Source: Phormidium tanganyikae FI6-MK23
GTDB taxonomy: Bacteria > Cyanobacteriota > Cyanobacteriia > Leptolyngbyales > Leptolyngbyaceae
DNA length: 64,000 nucleotides
Reading direction: 5' to 3'
NCBI GenBank assembly: GCA_019359175.1
Contig: JAHHHU010000023.1
Location: forward strand, 1 to 64,000
Positions 43,924 through 53,523 of this stretch are shown in pieces. Below the pieces are notes generated by a model. That model had not been told where the DNA came from. It did no database searches and saw nothing but the letters and a program-made list of their open reading frames with translations. Both the position numbers and the translations under genes were made by a program. Numbering within the stretch: position 1 is the stretch's first letter; each line of letters starts with the position of its first letter.

Positions 43924-45252
43924 ATGAAACGCTGGATACTTACACTTTTAGTTCCACTAGCCATTCTTCAGCCCCTGGTTCTTGCTCAAACGGCTCCAGA
44001 ACCTACCAATTCTCCGGCAGCTTCTCCAGAGCGGAGCGTTACCACTGTCGCTAGTTCACAATTTACCCTAGTGCCCTTACAGCGAACCGAGCAAATTCAG
44101 CTTCAACTGGTCAACTGCGTTGGATTGCTTGATTGTGGTCTGGCTCGTCTTTTGCTGCCAGCCAGTACTCAAAACCAACAGCGTGAACTCTATTTTGATA
44201 ATTCCGCTTTGACTCCGGTTACGATTCTCAATACTGCGGTCATTGTTGAAGGTAAGCTCACGAACTATCAGCTTCCAAGCAGCACGATCGCGATCGCGCC
44301 CAATTCCCTGCCTGCTAATCAAATTAGTCGTCTGGTTTTGACTCTTGATCGCTCCACCATGCCGCCTGACCAATATCAAGGAGCCGCCTACCTCACCCTA
44401 AGCAATCAATCCAATCGCCTGACTTTACCAATCAATTTGAGTGTCAGAAGTGGTCCGATCGCGCCTCTGCTGATTCTGTTTTTGGGCATTCTTGTGGGGC
44501 GATTGCTCAAGTATATGGACACCCGTGGCGAGGCACAAATGCAAGCGCTCAGAAACCTGAATCGCCTTCGCATCGACATCAAAACTGCTCATCCAGAGGA
44601 TCAAAGAATTCTGGCTCAGATGCTCGATCGCGTCCGAATCTTCATCGATCGAGAGCAGCTTGAGGATGCCACAACGGGCTTGACCGTGATTCGGAATCGT
44701 CTGGACACGTTCAACAAATCGCGACAAATTGAAGCTGGATTAGACTTGCCAGAGCCGGAAACAGAAGAGGCGATCGCACTGCTGCAAAAGGCGAGACGCT
44801 ATCTCGCGCAAGAAGAGGATGCGAAGTGTAAAGAAACTCTGGAGAAAGTCGGTCAGCTTGTCGATAGTTATGCTCCGCGTGGAGCAGGCGAATCGGATGT
44901 AGCTGAAGCAATTCGTGGGGCTGAGAACAATCTGAAGGACAACATTCAGCAACCGGCGATCGTGCTTGCCGAACCTTCTCGCTTTGATCGGTTTCAAGAT
45001 TTTCTATTGGGGCTTTCTGGAGTGTCTGAGCGTGTTCGCACCGAAGCTACGTTCTGGATTGTGCGTCCGATTTTGTCGTTGGCGCTTTTGATTGGCTTAT
45101 CGATCGCCGGACTGAACACGCTGTATGTAGAAAATGGAACGACATTTGGGGCGCGACCGTTGCCGGATTATTTGGGGTTGATTCTTTGGGGCTTGAGTGC
45201 AGATGTGGCGAGTCGGAGTCTAAGTAGCTTTCAGGGATCGAAACAATCATGA
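43924..45252 (+). CDS. Signal-peptide membrane protein with cytoplasmic coiled coil
   Basis: 442 residues. A signal peptide (ILTLLVPLAILQPLVLAQTA) is followed by a ~150-residue β-rich extracytoplasmic domain (LLDCGLARLLLPASTQNQQR). A transmembrane helix (PIAPLLILFLGILVGRLLKY) leads to a cytoplasmic helical domain (DRVRIFIDREQLEDATTGLT; AIALLQKARRYLAQEEDAKC), and a final hydrophobic pair (PILSLALLIGLSIAGLNTLY; LPDYLGLILWGLSADV). The ending resembles membrane proteins associated with vWA or FHA modules. Its position, divergent from the coiled-coil operon, suggests it anchors them. Function unknown. Confidence 0.7.
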   Translation: MKRWILTLLVPLAILQPLVLAQTAPEPTNSPAASPERSVTTVASSQFTLVPLQRTEQIQLQLVNCVGLLDCGLARLLLPASTQNQQRELYFDNSALTPVTILNTAVIVEGKLTNYQLPSSTIAIAPNSLPANQISRLVLTLDRSTMPPDQYQGAAYLTLSNQSNRLTLPINLSVRSGPIAPLLILFLGILVGRLLKYMDTRGEAQMQALRNLNRLRIDIKTAHPEDQRILAQMLDRVRIFIDREQLEDATTGLTVIRNRLDTFNKSRQIEAGLDLPEPETEEAIALLQKARRYLAQEEDAKCKETLEKVGQLVDSYAPRGAGESDVAEAIRGAENNLKDNIQQPAIVLAEPSRFDRFQDFLLGLSGVSERVRTEATFWIVRPILSLALLIGLSIAGLNTLYVENGTTFGARPLPDYLGLILWGLSADVASRSLSSFQGSKQS

Positions 45253-45299
45253 AGATAACTTTAAAGGTAAGTTTGCCGTTCTTAGGTTTGTTATTCTGA
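45249..45299 (+). pseudogene. Signal-peptide-like relic overlapping the preceding stop
   Basis: The preceding stop overlaps an ATG (ATGA) that opens MKITLKVSLPFLGLLF and then stops at 45297-45299. The frame beyond the stop reads WIPSIYTAVPQSVAL, which would finish a normal signal peptide and cleavage site. It looks like the start of a secreted or lipoprotein gene, once coupled to the membrane gene, of which the rest has been replaced by the CHAT gene. Confidence 0.4.
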
Positions 45300-45345
45300 T
45301 GGATACCTTCAATCTACACGGCTGTGCCTCAGTCTGTTGCCCTCT

Positions 45346-46662
45346 ATGAAGATCCTGATTCTTGCCTCGAATCCCCGCAAAGACCTTAATCTCGATCGCG
45401 AAATTCGAGACTTGAAACAGGTGATTGAGCAGTCTTACAATCGGCAGCAGTTTGAGGTCGAGAATGCTTTGGCGGTGCGCGTTGGAGACTTACACAATTT
45501 GTTGTTCAAATACCGACCCCAAATTGTGCATTTTTGCGGGCATGGTAGCGGTGAGCAGGGGTTGGTGTTTGAGGGCAATGATGGAGGAGAGCAGTGGGTT
45601 AGAGCGGAGGCGCTATCTAACCTGTTCAGGCTGTTTTCGAGTAATGTTGGCTGTGTGCTGCTGAATGCTTGCTATTCGGAAGAGCAGGCGAATGCCATTG
45701 TGAATCATGTTGATTATGTGATTGGCATGAATCAGGAGATTCGGGATGATGCTGCGATCGCGTTCTCGGAGGGGTTTTATCGGGCGTTAGGGTACGACTG
45801 TTCAATCTCAGAAGCATTCGAGTTTGGTAAGAATGCGATTCAATTGGAAATTTCAGGGAGTTCTAAGGTTCGCTCAGTTGTAACAGATGAAGTGCGAAAA
45901 GCTGAGGTGACGAATGCGGTTACGAGGACAGTGATTCCAGAGCATCTGAAGCCGATTCTGAAGTGCAAGCCAGGTTCTAATCAAGTCGTATTAGGGATTG
46001 AGCAACCGCTTTCACATGCAAAGCGAGAAGCAATTCAATTGGGCGTGGCAGATGCACTTGCTGAAAAAAATCCTAGCCAGAAGCAATATCGCGAAAAAGT
46101 CAGAGAGTTTTTAGTCGATCGCAAGTTGACCAAGTTTGAAGAGATTCGATTAGAACAGCTTAGAAGAAATTTAGGATTGTCTGTTGAAGAAGCGAACCGA
46201 ATTTTAGAAGAGGAGCGGAAGCCACTTCAGCAAGCTCGGGATGAGTATCAGGAAATGCTGATTCGGCTAATTGAGGAGGGGCATTATCCGTTTGATCCTG
46301 AAATCGAAGCTAATCTGCAAGAGTTTCGTCAGAAATTGCAGCTTACGGATGAGGAAGTAGAGACAATTATAAAACCAATTCTTGAAGCCGCCAAGGAGGA
46401 GTATCGGGAAAAGCTCAAACAGCAGGAACGTGAGCAAAATAATCAGGGACTTGAGCTGTACCATCAGGGCAAGCTAAGTGAAGCAATCACAGCTTATCGT
46501 CGAGCGATTCAAATTAACCCTAACTATGCAGATGCTCACCATAATTTGGGTCGTGCTCTCCATGGTCAAGGAAAGTTAGACGACGCGATCACAGCTTATC
46601 GTCGAGTGATTCAAATTGACCCTAACCATGCAATTGCTCGGGAGAATTTAGAGATCGTCCTA
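45346..46662 (+). pseudogene. CHAT protease with helical linker and TPRs, 3' end cut by IS630
   Basis: The N-terminal ~170 residues are a CHAT (caspase-like) domain. The catalytic His is in QIVHFCGHGSGEQG and Cys in GCVLLNACYSEEQA; it starts MKILILASNPRKDLNLDREI. A helical linker of repeated ~40-residue units (YREKVREFLVDRKLTKFEEI) follows, then two and a half TPRs (NNQGLELYHQGKLSEAITAY). An IS630 element sits in the codon at 46660-46662. Removing it and one TA restores IVLGSSGRKKLFGLF and a TAG at 47904-47906, so only 13 codons were displaced. The protease and TPRs remain, so activity may survive. It is the nearest protease to the gasdermin gene. Confidence 0.85.
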
Positions 46663-47865
46663 GTGGTTAGTCAGAGGAAGAATGAGGGATTTCTAGAGGA
46701 TGACGTGCCAGCAAAACCACCATGCCTCGCAAGAAATATATCATCTCGCTTAGTCCTGAAGAGCGCAGCTATGTCGAACAGTTCACTCGCACTGGAAAAG
46801 CGGCTGCCTATGCGATTACCCATGCTCGAATTCTGCTGAAAGCAGACGTAGGACACCCCGATGGCGGTTGGAACGATAGCGAGATCAGTGCAGCATTAGA
46901 TGTGAGCGTGGCAACGATTGAGCGGGTTCGAGAACGCTGCGTCACTGAAAGCATCGAAGCCTGTCTGAGGCAACGCAAACGCGCACAACGCCCTGGATTG
47001 CTCGATGGAGAACAGGAAGCCCATTTGGTGGCACTGGCATGTAGTAAAGCACCTGAAGGACAATCTCGGTGGACGTTGCGCCTATTGCGAGATCAGTTGG
47101 TGGTATTGGAGATCGTGGACTCGATTTCTCACGAAACGGTGCGCCAAACGCTGAAAAAAACGAACTTAAGCCTTGGCAAAAAGACTGCTGGGTGATCCCG
47201 CCCGAACAAAGTGCGGAATTCGTCTGCCAGATGGAAGAAGTGCTGCAACTGTACACCACGCCTGAACAGGAACATTACCCGTTAGTCTGCTTCGATGAAG
47301 CATCAAAGCAACTGGTGAGGGAGACTCGGACTCCGATTCCAGCAGAGCCTGAACACCCGGAACGCTATGATTGTGAATATGAGCGCAACGGCACTGCCAA
47401 TTTGTTCATGTGCTTTGCTCCGCTCAAAGCTTGGCGGCATGTCACGGTCACTGATACTCGCACCGCGATTGATTATGCCCATCAGATGAAGTTCCTCGTC
47501 GATGAGGTCTTCCCAGATGCAATTGCTATCCGAATTGTCCAAGACAATCTCAACACCCATGTCAAAGCTTCGTTGTACAAAGCATTTGCCCCTAAAGAAG
47601 CCCGTCGCATTCTCGACCGTCTGGAGTTCTACTACACCCCAAAGCATGGTAGTTGGCTGAACATGGCTGAACTGGAGTTGAGTGTGTTGGCACGTCAATG
47701 TTTAGATCGTCGTATTCCCGACAAAGAAACACTCACTTCAGAAGTTGAGGCGTGGCAGCGATCTCGCAATGCTCAATCTTCACCTGTCGATTGGCGCTTC
47801 ACCACCCAGGATGCCCGGATTAAGCTCAAGCGTCTCTATCCCTCAATTCCTGATTGACTAGCCAC
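46663..47865 (+). mobile_element. IS630-family insertion sequence, complete
   Basis: The inverted ends begin GTGGTTAGTCA on the left and read TGACTAGCCAC on the right. TA duplications flank them at 46661-46662 and 47866-47867. The ~1.2-kb element carries a two-frame transposase. It interrupts the CHAT gene and its 3' ~300 bases match the palindromic remnant at 5600-6078. Confidence 0.92.
46722..47857 (+). CDS. IS630 transposase, two frames joined by -1 frameshift
   Basis: The first frame (46722-47195) is the HTH domain (MPRKKYIISLSPEERSYVEQ; DSEISAALDVSVATIERVRE). The second, from about 47160 to 47857, is the DDE domain: CFDEASKQL, IRIVQDNLNTH and GSWLNMAELELS hold the three acidic residues. 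They meet at a run of seven A (47154-47160). A -1 slip there turns KKTNLS into KKNELKPWQKDCW, the normal family sequence. Programmed frameshifting at A7 is common in such IS, so this is probably functional rather than broken. Confidence 0.88.
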
Positions 47866-47953
47866 TAGGCAGTTCGGGACGAAAGAAGCTTTTTGGACTT
47901 TTCTAGACTGACGATAACGTTAGAAGCGGTGAGATGAGAATCTAAGTTTCGAC

Positions 47954-48784
47954 CTAGATAAACTCCATCAATTCATTCGGAGCAATCAATACGGGTGTCA
48001 ATTCTGTCTCAGCTTCGGTAGCATCTGCCGTTGCCTCAGTTGATCCGCGAAAGTCGATCGCTTGATTCGTGCTTGGATCTAAACGAAACCGCGATTTTTC
48101 ATCCACGTTTTCTATCCAGATTGGGCAAGCTTTGAACCCAAATCCCAAGGGTTTCTCGCCTTGGAAAGAGATCTTTAATTCTGACTTCTTCTCGATCACA
48201 AACTTCGAGCTGATACCCACAATCTCCTTGACTGCATCCAAATTGAGGTCAATCCCACCCCCAGCGTCTCGATAAGCTCGAATCCCGAAGGAATTGGATT
48301 TCAGCACATCAATAACGATGTAGGCCTCTCCTTGTGCATCGAAGAGCGGGACTAAAGGCTCGTCGATAAACGGTGTCGCTCTGCGAAGATAAGCGGAAAC
48401 CGAAGCAGGCATTACGTTGTCCAACAGTACATTTTCATATTCAAACTCAAGCGTTGACGCATTGCCAAACGCCGCATCGAGTCCAGCGCTCTTTGCACCG
48501 ATCGCTGATAATAGCGTATTCAAAATCGACAGACCAAATTTGAACTCTAGTCGGTTCGTCCGCATCCCACTAATTGTTCCAACATCCAGGTTCTCCCAAA
48601 CCTTAGGCAAAGGCACACTGGAATCTTCGACGATATCGCTAATATGACCAAAGAGACTACAAATAGAAGTCGCGGGATCGCGAGATAGAACCATTAAGGG
48701 GGCAATGCTTTGTCTTGGCAGTTTTAGCGCGTTGTAGCCTAACTGATTGAGATGATCGATCGCCGGATCTGTACAAGCTGCCAT
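47954..48784 (-). CDS. Bacterial gasdermin (bGSDM) candidate, pore-forming cell-death protein
   Basis: 276 residues, the usual bGSDM length. The N-terminus MAACTDPAIDHLNQLGYNAL has Cys near the start (Cys4), which in known members is palmitoylated, followed by KLPRQSIAPLMVLSR. The core matches the family pattern: FKFGLSILNTLLSAIGAKSA, AAFGNASTLEFEYENVLLDN, VLKSNSFGIRA, VKEIVGISSKFVIEKKSELK and PLGFGFKACPIWIENV. An acidic tail follows DFRGSTEA (Arg ~246). In known bGSDMs, a neighbouring caspase-like protease clips the tail and the N-terminal part opens membrane pores, killing infected cells. It converges on the CHAT-TPR gene and lies near two C14 caspase genes. Cleavage near Arg246 is inference. 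Confidence 0.8.
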   Translation of the reverse strand: MAACTDPAIDHLNQLGYNALKLPRQSIAPLMVLSRDPATSICSLFGHISDIVEDSSVPLPKVWENLDVGTISGMRTNRLEFKFGLSILNTLLSAIGAKSAGLDAAFGNASTLEFEYENVLLDNVMPASVSAYLRRATPFIDEPLVPLFDAQGEAYIVIDVLKSNSFGIRAYRDAGGGIDLNLDAVKEIVGISSKFVIEKKSELKISFQGEKPLGFGFKACPIWIENVDEKSRFRLDPSTNQAIDFRGSTEATADATEAETELTPVLIAPNELMEFI

Positions 48785-49247
48785 ATTGAGATTCTGTTAG
48801 ATGTTTGTTATTGACAATAGCTTCTGAGCTACTGAGTCATGAAGAAGTTAATATAATTTAAAGAATGTTCACGATCTCAGACGATTAATCTACCCTATCA
48901 TCTAAATAGCCTTCTTAAAGACTCAGATTGATGGCTGCTTTCGAGTACCTGTCTTCATTGATCGTGCTAGTTCCAGTCTTACTTGTACATCAATGAATAC
49001 GTCTTCAGATCGGAGAAACGGTGCAAGAAATCGTTGCTAGTTCAAATTTTTGAGGCGCTAAGCAGTGAACTCCGGAGATCTCTGCTCGGCTTAGGTATAA
49101 CACGCTAACTTTAGTTGAAAGCTTCAAGTGTGCTTCATTAACACACAGAATTCGCTCCGTTCAAGATCATCGCTCGCTTTAATTTGAACTATCGCATCAG
49201 CGCAGGTAACTTCATGCTTTGAGAACTAAAGACCTCAAGGTAGGGTG
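48785..49247. promoter_or_regulatory. Upstream region of the gasdermin gene and the lysozyme-type gene
   Basis: About 460 bases between divergent genes. On the minus strand a TAAATTATATT stretch (around 48852-48862) could hold a -10 element for the gasdermin gene, with the ATG about 70 bases further on. AAGGTAGGG precedes the lysozyme frame. No other gene or repeat is seen. Confidence 0.35.
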
Positions 49248-50188
49248 ATGCTTGTGCAAATTCTAGGAATAGGAAGCATTTGCATGGAACGATCTCTTGA
49301 ATTGTACAGCGATGGTCGCCTCTACGAATATGAAGGCGATCAGGCAGTCAGACTGACAGAAACTCATGGGCAGGTTACTGACCTTTCAGAAGCCCTGAAG
49401 TTTAGTACTGCTACTACCTTTAGAGTCGCCCCGCCAGATCAACAACCGCCAGAGGTTCCTATCCCACGAGGCGGTTGCCACATTAACGATCAAGGCTTCA
49501 AACTCCTTACAACTTTTGAAGGGTGCGAACTAGAAGCTTACGACGATGGTGGAAAGGTCTGGACGATCGGCTACGGTCACACTGATGGGGTATCTGAGGG
49601 TATGAGGAGTACTCAAGCCCAAGCAGAGCAGTTTTTATATATAGACCTAGAGCGGTTTGAATCCTATGTAGAAGAGGCAGTTCAGGTTGATCTCAATGAT
49701 GACCAATCTCTGCACTCGTCTGCTTTTGCTTCAATGTCGGACCTGGAACAGGCGGATTTGGCACCTCCACCTTACTGAAGAAACTGAATGCTGGAGACGA
49801 CCAAGGAGCCGCCGGACAGTTCCCCGTCTGGAACAAAGTGGACGGCAAACCCTAGCTCGGACTCACACGCCGACGACTGGCAGAACAAGCACTATTTCTC
49901 AGCAAACCCTGGGAATTCGCGCGAACCTATGAAGGTCCTGTCAATATTCCAGCGACTAATACTACACCTCAAGCGAGTAAAGCACGATCGCTTAAACTCA
50001 CTGATCCCCGGATGGAAGGAAATGATGTCCAGCAGTTGCAGCTCGCTCTACAAAAGGCTGGCTTCAACTTAGACGCGGATGGGATTTTTGGCAAAGCGAC
50101 CGAAGCTGCGGTTCGACAATTTCAAACACAAAAAGGCTTAGAAGTCGATGGAATTGCTGGATTCGCTACCTTCTCTGCTCTGGCTTGA
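49248..50188 (+). pseudogene. Phage-type lysozyme (GH24) with peptidoglycan-binding domain, broken
   Basis: The first frame has FKLLTTFEGCELEAYDDGGK and VWTIGYGHTDGV, the GH24 lysozyme core with Glu in 'FEG' and the 'T-x-GYGH' motif. At about 49705 one base is missing. The frame then resumes as CFCFNVGPGTGGFGTSTLLK. A TAG at ~49850 interrupts (KVDGKP then LGLTRRRLAEQALFLSKPWE). The C-terminal peptidoglycan-binding domain (GNDVQQLQLALQKAGFNLDA; FQTQKGLEVDGIAG) ends at 50186-50188. Two lesions make it inactive. Start either 49248 or 49284. Confidence 0.75.
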
Positions 50189-50239
50189 GCTTTCTAGTTC
50201 ATCGATTACAAACCTTTACTCCCCAACTTGTTAAGGGAT

Positions 50240-51322
50240 ATGAAACTTATTGACTTTGCTGGTGCTAATCTTCGCTATGACAGCAGTACGATCGCTCAAG
50301 ACCCAGAACTCAGCCAAGAGGTTCAGGCATTGCTGATTGAATTAGGTCTCTTAGCTGAAGCTGAAGATCCGTTTGATGCGAGAGCAATGGCTGCGCTGAC
50401 TCGTTTTCAGCTACAAAATGACTGCGATGAGCCTGAAATGTTGGGTCCACAAACAGCAGCCAAACTCGTAGAAGCTTCGCAAGTTGGCTCCAGAGCGCCC
50501 GCACCCATTATTACCTTAGAAGCAATCCAAAACACAATTCTAAAGTTACGTCCACTTGATTCCACTGTTTTAGGAGCGAACGAGAAGTACGCATTTGCAG
50601 CCGGACAAAAGCTAGAGTTAACTTACTTTGAACCCGTACGGAATCACCTCGTACTAACGTTGAGCAAAGAGATGCAGGGTTCCTCAGTCTGGTATGCCTT
50701 TAGCGAACATGTCAAAGTAACTGGTGGTGAGGAGCTAAAGGTAGAAGCGCCCCCAGCAGATGAAAAACCAACACTTGCCCCAGCTACTGCTCCAAATACT
50801 GTCAAACTCAACATTCCCTACAAATCCCAACGCGATAACTTCAATAATCCTGATGGTTCTTGCAATGTTACATCTTTAGCGATGTGCTTAGAGTTCCTCT
50901 CAGTTCCGAAACGCCGCTCTGATATGCAGTATGAAGACGAACTCTACGAATACGCACTGGATAATAATCTCAGTCGTCATGATCCCTACGATTTAGCAAA
51001 GATTGTGCGGGATTATAAGGCAAAGGATGCTTTCGATACTCATGCCACGATCGATGCTGTGAAAAAATGGCTAGCAGCCGGAAATCCCGCCGTTACTCAT
51101 GGCTATTTCACGTCTTTTGGGCACATTGTTGCATTAGTTGGCTACGACGAAAAAGGTTTCCTTGTGCATGATCCCTACGGGGAATGGTATGCGTCTGGGT
51201 ACGATCGTAATGCGCTTGGCGCGACAGATACCAAAGGCAAATTCATCCACTATTCTTATGGGCTAATCGAAGAAACTTGCTGTACAGACAACCAATTCTG
51301 GGTGCATTTCATTTCGAAGTAA
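50240..51322 (+). CDS. Peptidoglycan-binding / C39-like cysteine peptidase
   Basis: 360 residues. The N-terminal region is a peptidoglycan-binding-like helical domain (LSQEVQALLIELGLLAEAED; MAALTRFQLQNDCDEPEMLG). A β-rich middle follows, then a C39_2-type papain-fold peptidase: catalytic Cys in PDGSCNVTSLAMCLE, His in TSFGHIVALVGYDEKG, and Asp/Asn-type third residue in FLVHDPYGEWY. It cleaves peptides or cell-wall cross-bridges. Related enzymes cut peptidoglycan or leader peptides. No signal peptide is present. It follows the broken lysozyme, suggesting a wall-degrading set. Confidence 0.75.
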   Translation: MKLIDFAGANLRYDSSTIAQDPELSQEVQALLIELGLLAEAEDPFDARAMAALTRFQLQNDCDEPEMLGPQTAAKLVEASQVGSRAPAPIITLEAIQNTILKLRPLDSTVLGANEKYAFAAGQKLELTYFEPVRNHLVLTLSKEMQGSSVWYAFSEHVKVTGGEELKVEAPPADEKPTLAPATAPNTVKLNIPYKSQRDNFNNPDGSCNVTSLAMCLEFLSVPKRRSDMQYEDELYEYALDNNLSRHDPYDLAKIVRDYKAKDAFDTHATIDAVKKWLAAGNPAVTHGYFTSFGHIVALVGYDEKGFLVHDPYGEWYASGYDRNALGATDTKGKFIHYSYGLIEETCCTDNQFWVHFISK

Positions 51323-51372
51323 ACCTGCTCGTCTCGCTGGTATAGCAACAATCTGAACAGCACAAACAATTC

Positions 51373-53523
51373 ATGACAGAACTAGCCTCCAACATCTATA
51401 TTCTTCTGATTGGCATCGATTACTACAAGCCCAATCGCCTCTTTAGAAGCCTGAGAGGAGCAGTCCGAGATATCAATCTCGTTGATACATTCCTCAGAGA
51501 GACGTTAAAGGTTCCACCGGAGCACATTCGTAAGCTCATCTCTCCCAATCCCGAAGATACAACACTCTTAGCCGTTCGATCTGCCGGAGAAGAAGAGCCG
51601 ACTTACGAGAACATTGTGAGAGCGTTTGATGACATTACTCAAGCAGCCCGATCTGGTGAGCAGGTCTATATCCACTACTCCGGTCATGGTGGGCGCGTCA
51701 AAACAATCTACCCTAATTTAAAGCAGGGAAGCAGTGATCAAACCGATGAAGGTATCGTGCCAATGGATATTGGGGATACACCAGAAGGGCGCTACATTCG
51801 CGATGTAGAGATTACAACCCTGCTCAAGCGAATGACAGATAAAGGACTGATTGTGACCATTGTTTTAGATTGCTGCAATTCAGGTGGCGCAACTCGTGGA
51901 GATGTAGAAATCCGTAGCAGTACAGAACCCGATATGCTGGAGCGATCGACTGAGAGCCTTGTGGCTAATCGGGAAGAGTTAGAGCGTAACTGGCGGGAAT
52001 TGACGCGCGATCGAGCCATTGGAGTTGCAGGATTGCCACAAGCGAGAGAGTATGTCTTACTGGCAGCTTGTCGTCCGAATGAGCTTGCTTATGAATATGC
52101 TGTTAATGGCGGTACAGAGCGTCACGGTGCCTTAACCTACTGGATGATTGATACGCTCACCAGCGTTGCGACCAGCAATCAGCCGCTGACTTACAAATTA
52201 CTGCACGATCGCGTCAATGCTCAAATTCAAAGTAAGTTTCCGCAGCAACTGCCAATGATTCTGGGAGAAAGCGATCGACGAGTATTTGGCAGCGATCGCT
52301 GGTCTACTCCCTACACGATTTCTGTGATCAAAGTTGATGCGGTTCAAATTACACTCAACGCAGGACAGGCACAGGGTTTAAGTAAAGGCACTCGCTTTTC
52401 GATCTACCCTCTCAGCACCACTGATTTTTCCGACAAGCAACGTCAAGTAGCGATCTCGGAACTAACGCAGGTGGAAGCTTCTCAATCTACAGCAAGAATC
52501 TTGAAGCCAGAAGAAGGCGGAATCGAACTCAATGGCAGGCTAGAACCTGGTGCACCCGCAATTATGGTTTCTGCTCCAATTGATCTAATTCGACGGGTTC
52601 GTTTCTTCCAGAAGACTCAGGGAAAAGAAGAACATGAACTGCCGTTGAGGCTGATGAATAACCAAACACCAGCACTAGAGATGGTGCAGCAAGCTCTGAT
52701 CGGGAATGGCTGGGTTGTGGAAGTTAAAGAAGGGGAATCTGCCCACTATCAAGTCGCGATTGATCGTTGGGGCAACTACGAAATTAGCATTGGCTCTCCG
52801 ATCCCAAATCTCAATCCCCTACTCCGGATCGATGATCCAACCGCCCCTACACGGGTGGTCGATCGACTGGTGCATCTTGCCAAATATCAAGCCGTGCAGA
52901 GCCTAGATAATTCTAGCTCCAAACTAGCTCAAGCCATTGATCTGGAGTTGTTAAAAGAGGATGGTACCACCTTTGATGATCCCCAAAATCCGGTTATTAA
53001 GGACGGTGATATCGTTACCTTGCGTTTAACCAACAAGGGATCCCAACCCCTTAAAGTCGCTGTACTAGATATTGAACCCACATGGGCAATTTCACAGATT
53101 CCGCTGGGTGGACTAGAGACACCCTTTTTCCAGCTTGAAACAGGAGCGAAGGAAGAAATTCAGCTAAGGATGAGTATTCCAGACGATGAAGCTTATCAGC
53201 AGACAAAAGAAACGCTCAAAGTATTTGCAGTTCAGAAGGGGCTAGCAGACTTTCGCTGGTTGACGTTGCCACCACTGGATGAACCACCCGAATCCAGAGG
53301 AGCCAAGCTTGAAGAAGAATTGAAAGGCGTATTTGAAGCTCAACAAGCTGAAGCAACTAGAGGAATCAGAGAAGCTGAAGAAATCAATCCACTCAACAAT
53401 CTTCTAGCCGCGATCAGGGCTGATTTAGATAAAGCACCGAATGTCACTCGTGCCGCAACGATGATTGTTGATCCAAAACAAGAGTGGGTCACAAAGCAAA
53501 TTCAAATTGTGGTGAAACGGTAA
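51373..53523 (+). CDS. Orthocaspase (C14 peptidase) with C-terminal β-rich region
   Basis: 716 residues. Residues ~1-310 are a caspase p20-like fold: ILLIGIDYYKPNRLFRSLRG, catalytic His in YIHYSGHGGRVKT (~residue 101) and Cys in TIVLDCCNSGGATRG (~170). After ~330, β-rich segments with a DUF4384-type look follow (IVTLRLTNKGSQPLKVAVLD; IDPSWA-like IEPTWAISQI; FAVQKGLADFRWLTL). The dyad is intact. Orthocaspases usually cut after Arg or Lys. It is a candidate activator of the gasdermin 2.6 kb away; alternative substrates are possible. No signal peptide. Confidence 0.88.
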   Translation: MTELASNIYILLIGIDYYKPNRLFRSLRGAVRDINLVDTFLRETLKVPPEHIRKLISPNPEDTTLLAVRSAGEEEPTYENIVRAFDDITQAARSGEQVYIHYSGHGGRVKTIYPNLKQGSSDQTDEGIVPMDIGDTPEGRYIRDVEITTLLKRMTDKGLIVTIVLDCCNSGGATRGDVEIRSSTEPDMLERSTESLVANREELERNWRELTRDRAIGVAGLPQAREYVLLAACRPNELAYEYAVNGGTERHGALTYWMIDTLTSVATSNQPLTYKLLHDRVNAQIQSKFPQQLPMILGESDRRVFGSDRWSTPYTISVIKVDAVQITLNAGQAQGLSKGTRFSIYPLSTTDFSDKQRQVAISELTQVEASQSTARILKPEEGGIELNGRLEPGAPAIMVSAPIDLIRRVRFFQKTQGKEEHELPLRLMNNQTPALEMVQQALIGNGWVVEVKEGESAHYQVAIDRWGNYEISIGSPIPNLNPLLRIDDPTAPTRVVDRLVHLAKYQAVQSLDNSSSKLAQAIDLELLKEDGTTFDDPQNPVIKDGDIVTLRLTNKGSQPLKVAVLDIEPTWAISQIPLGGLETPFFQLETGAKEEIQLRMSIPDDEAYQQTKETLKVFAVQKGLADFRWLTLPPLDEPPESRGAKLEEELKGVFEAQQAEATRGIREAEEINPLNNLLAAIRADLDKAPNVTRAATMIVDPKQEWVTKQIQIVVKR

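Noticed and set aside
43668-44054. 128-codon frame upstream of the membrane protein gene
   Set aside because: Arg/Thr/Ser-rich, overlaps the signal-peptide gene, no ribosome-binding site.
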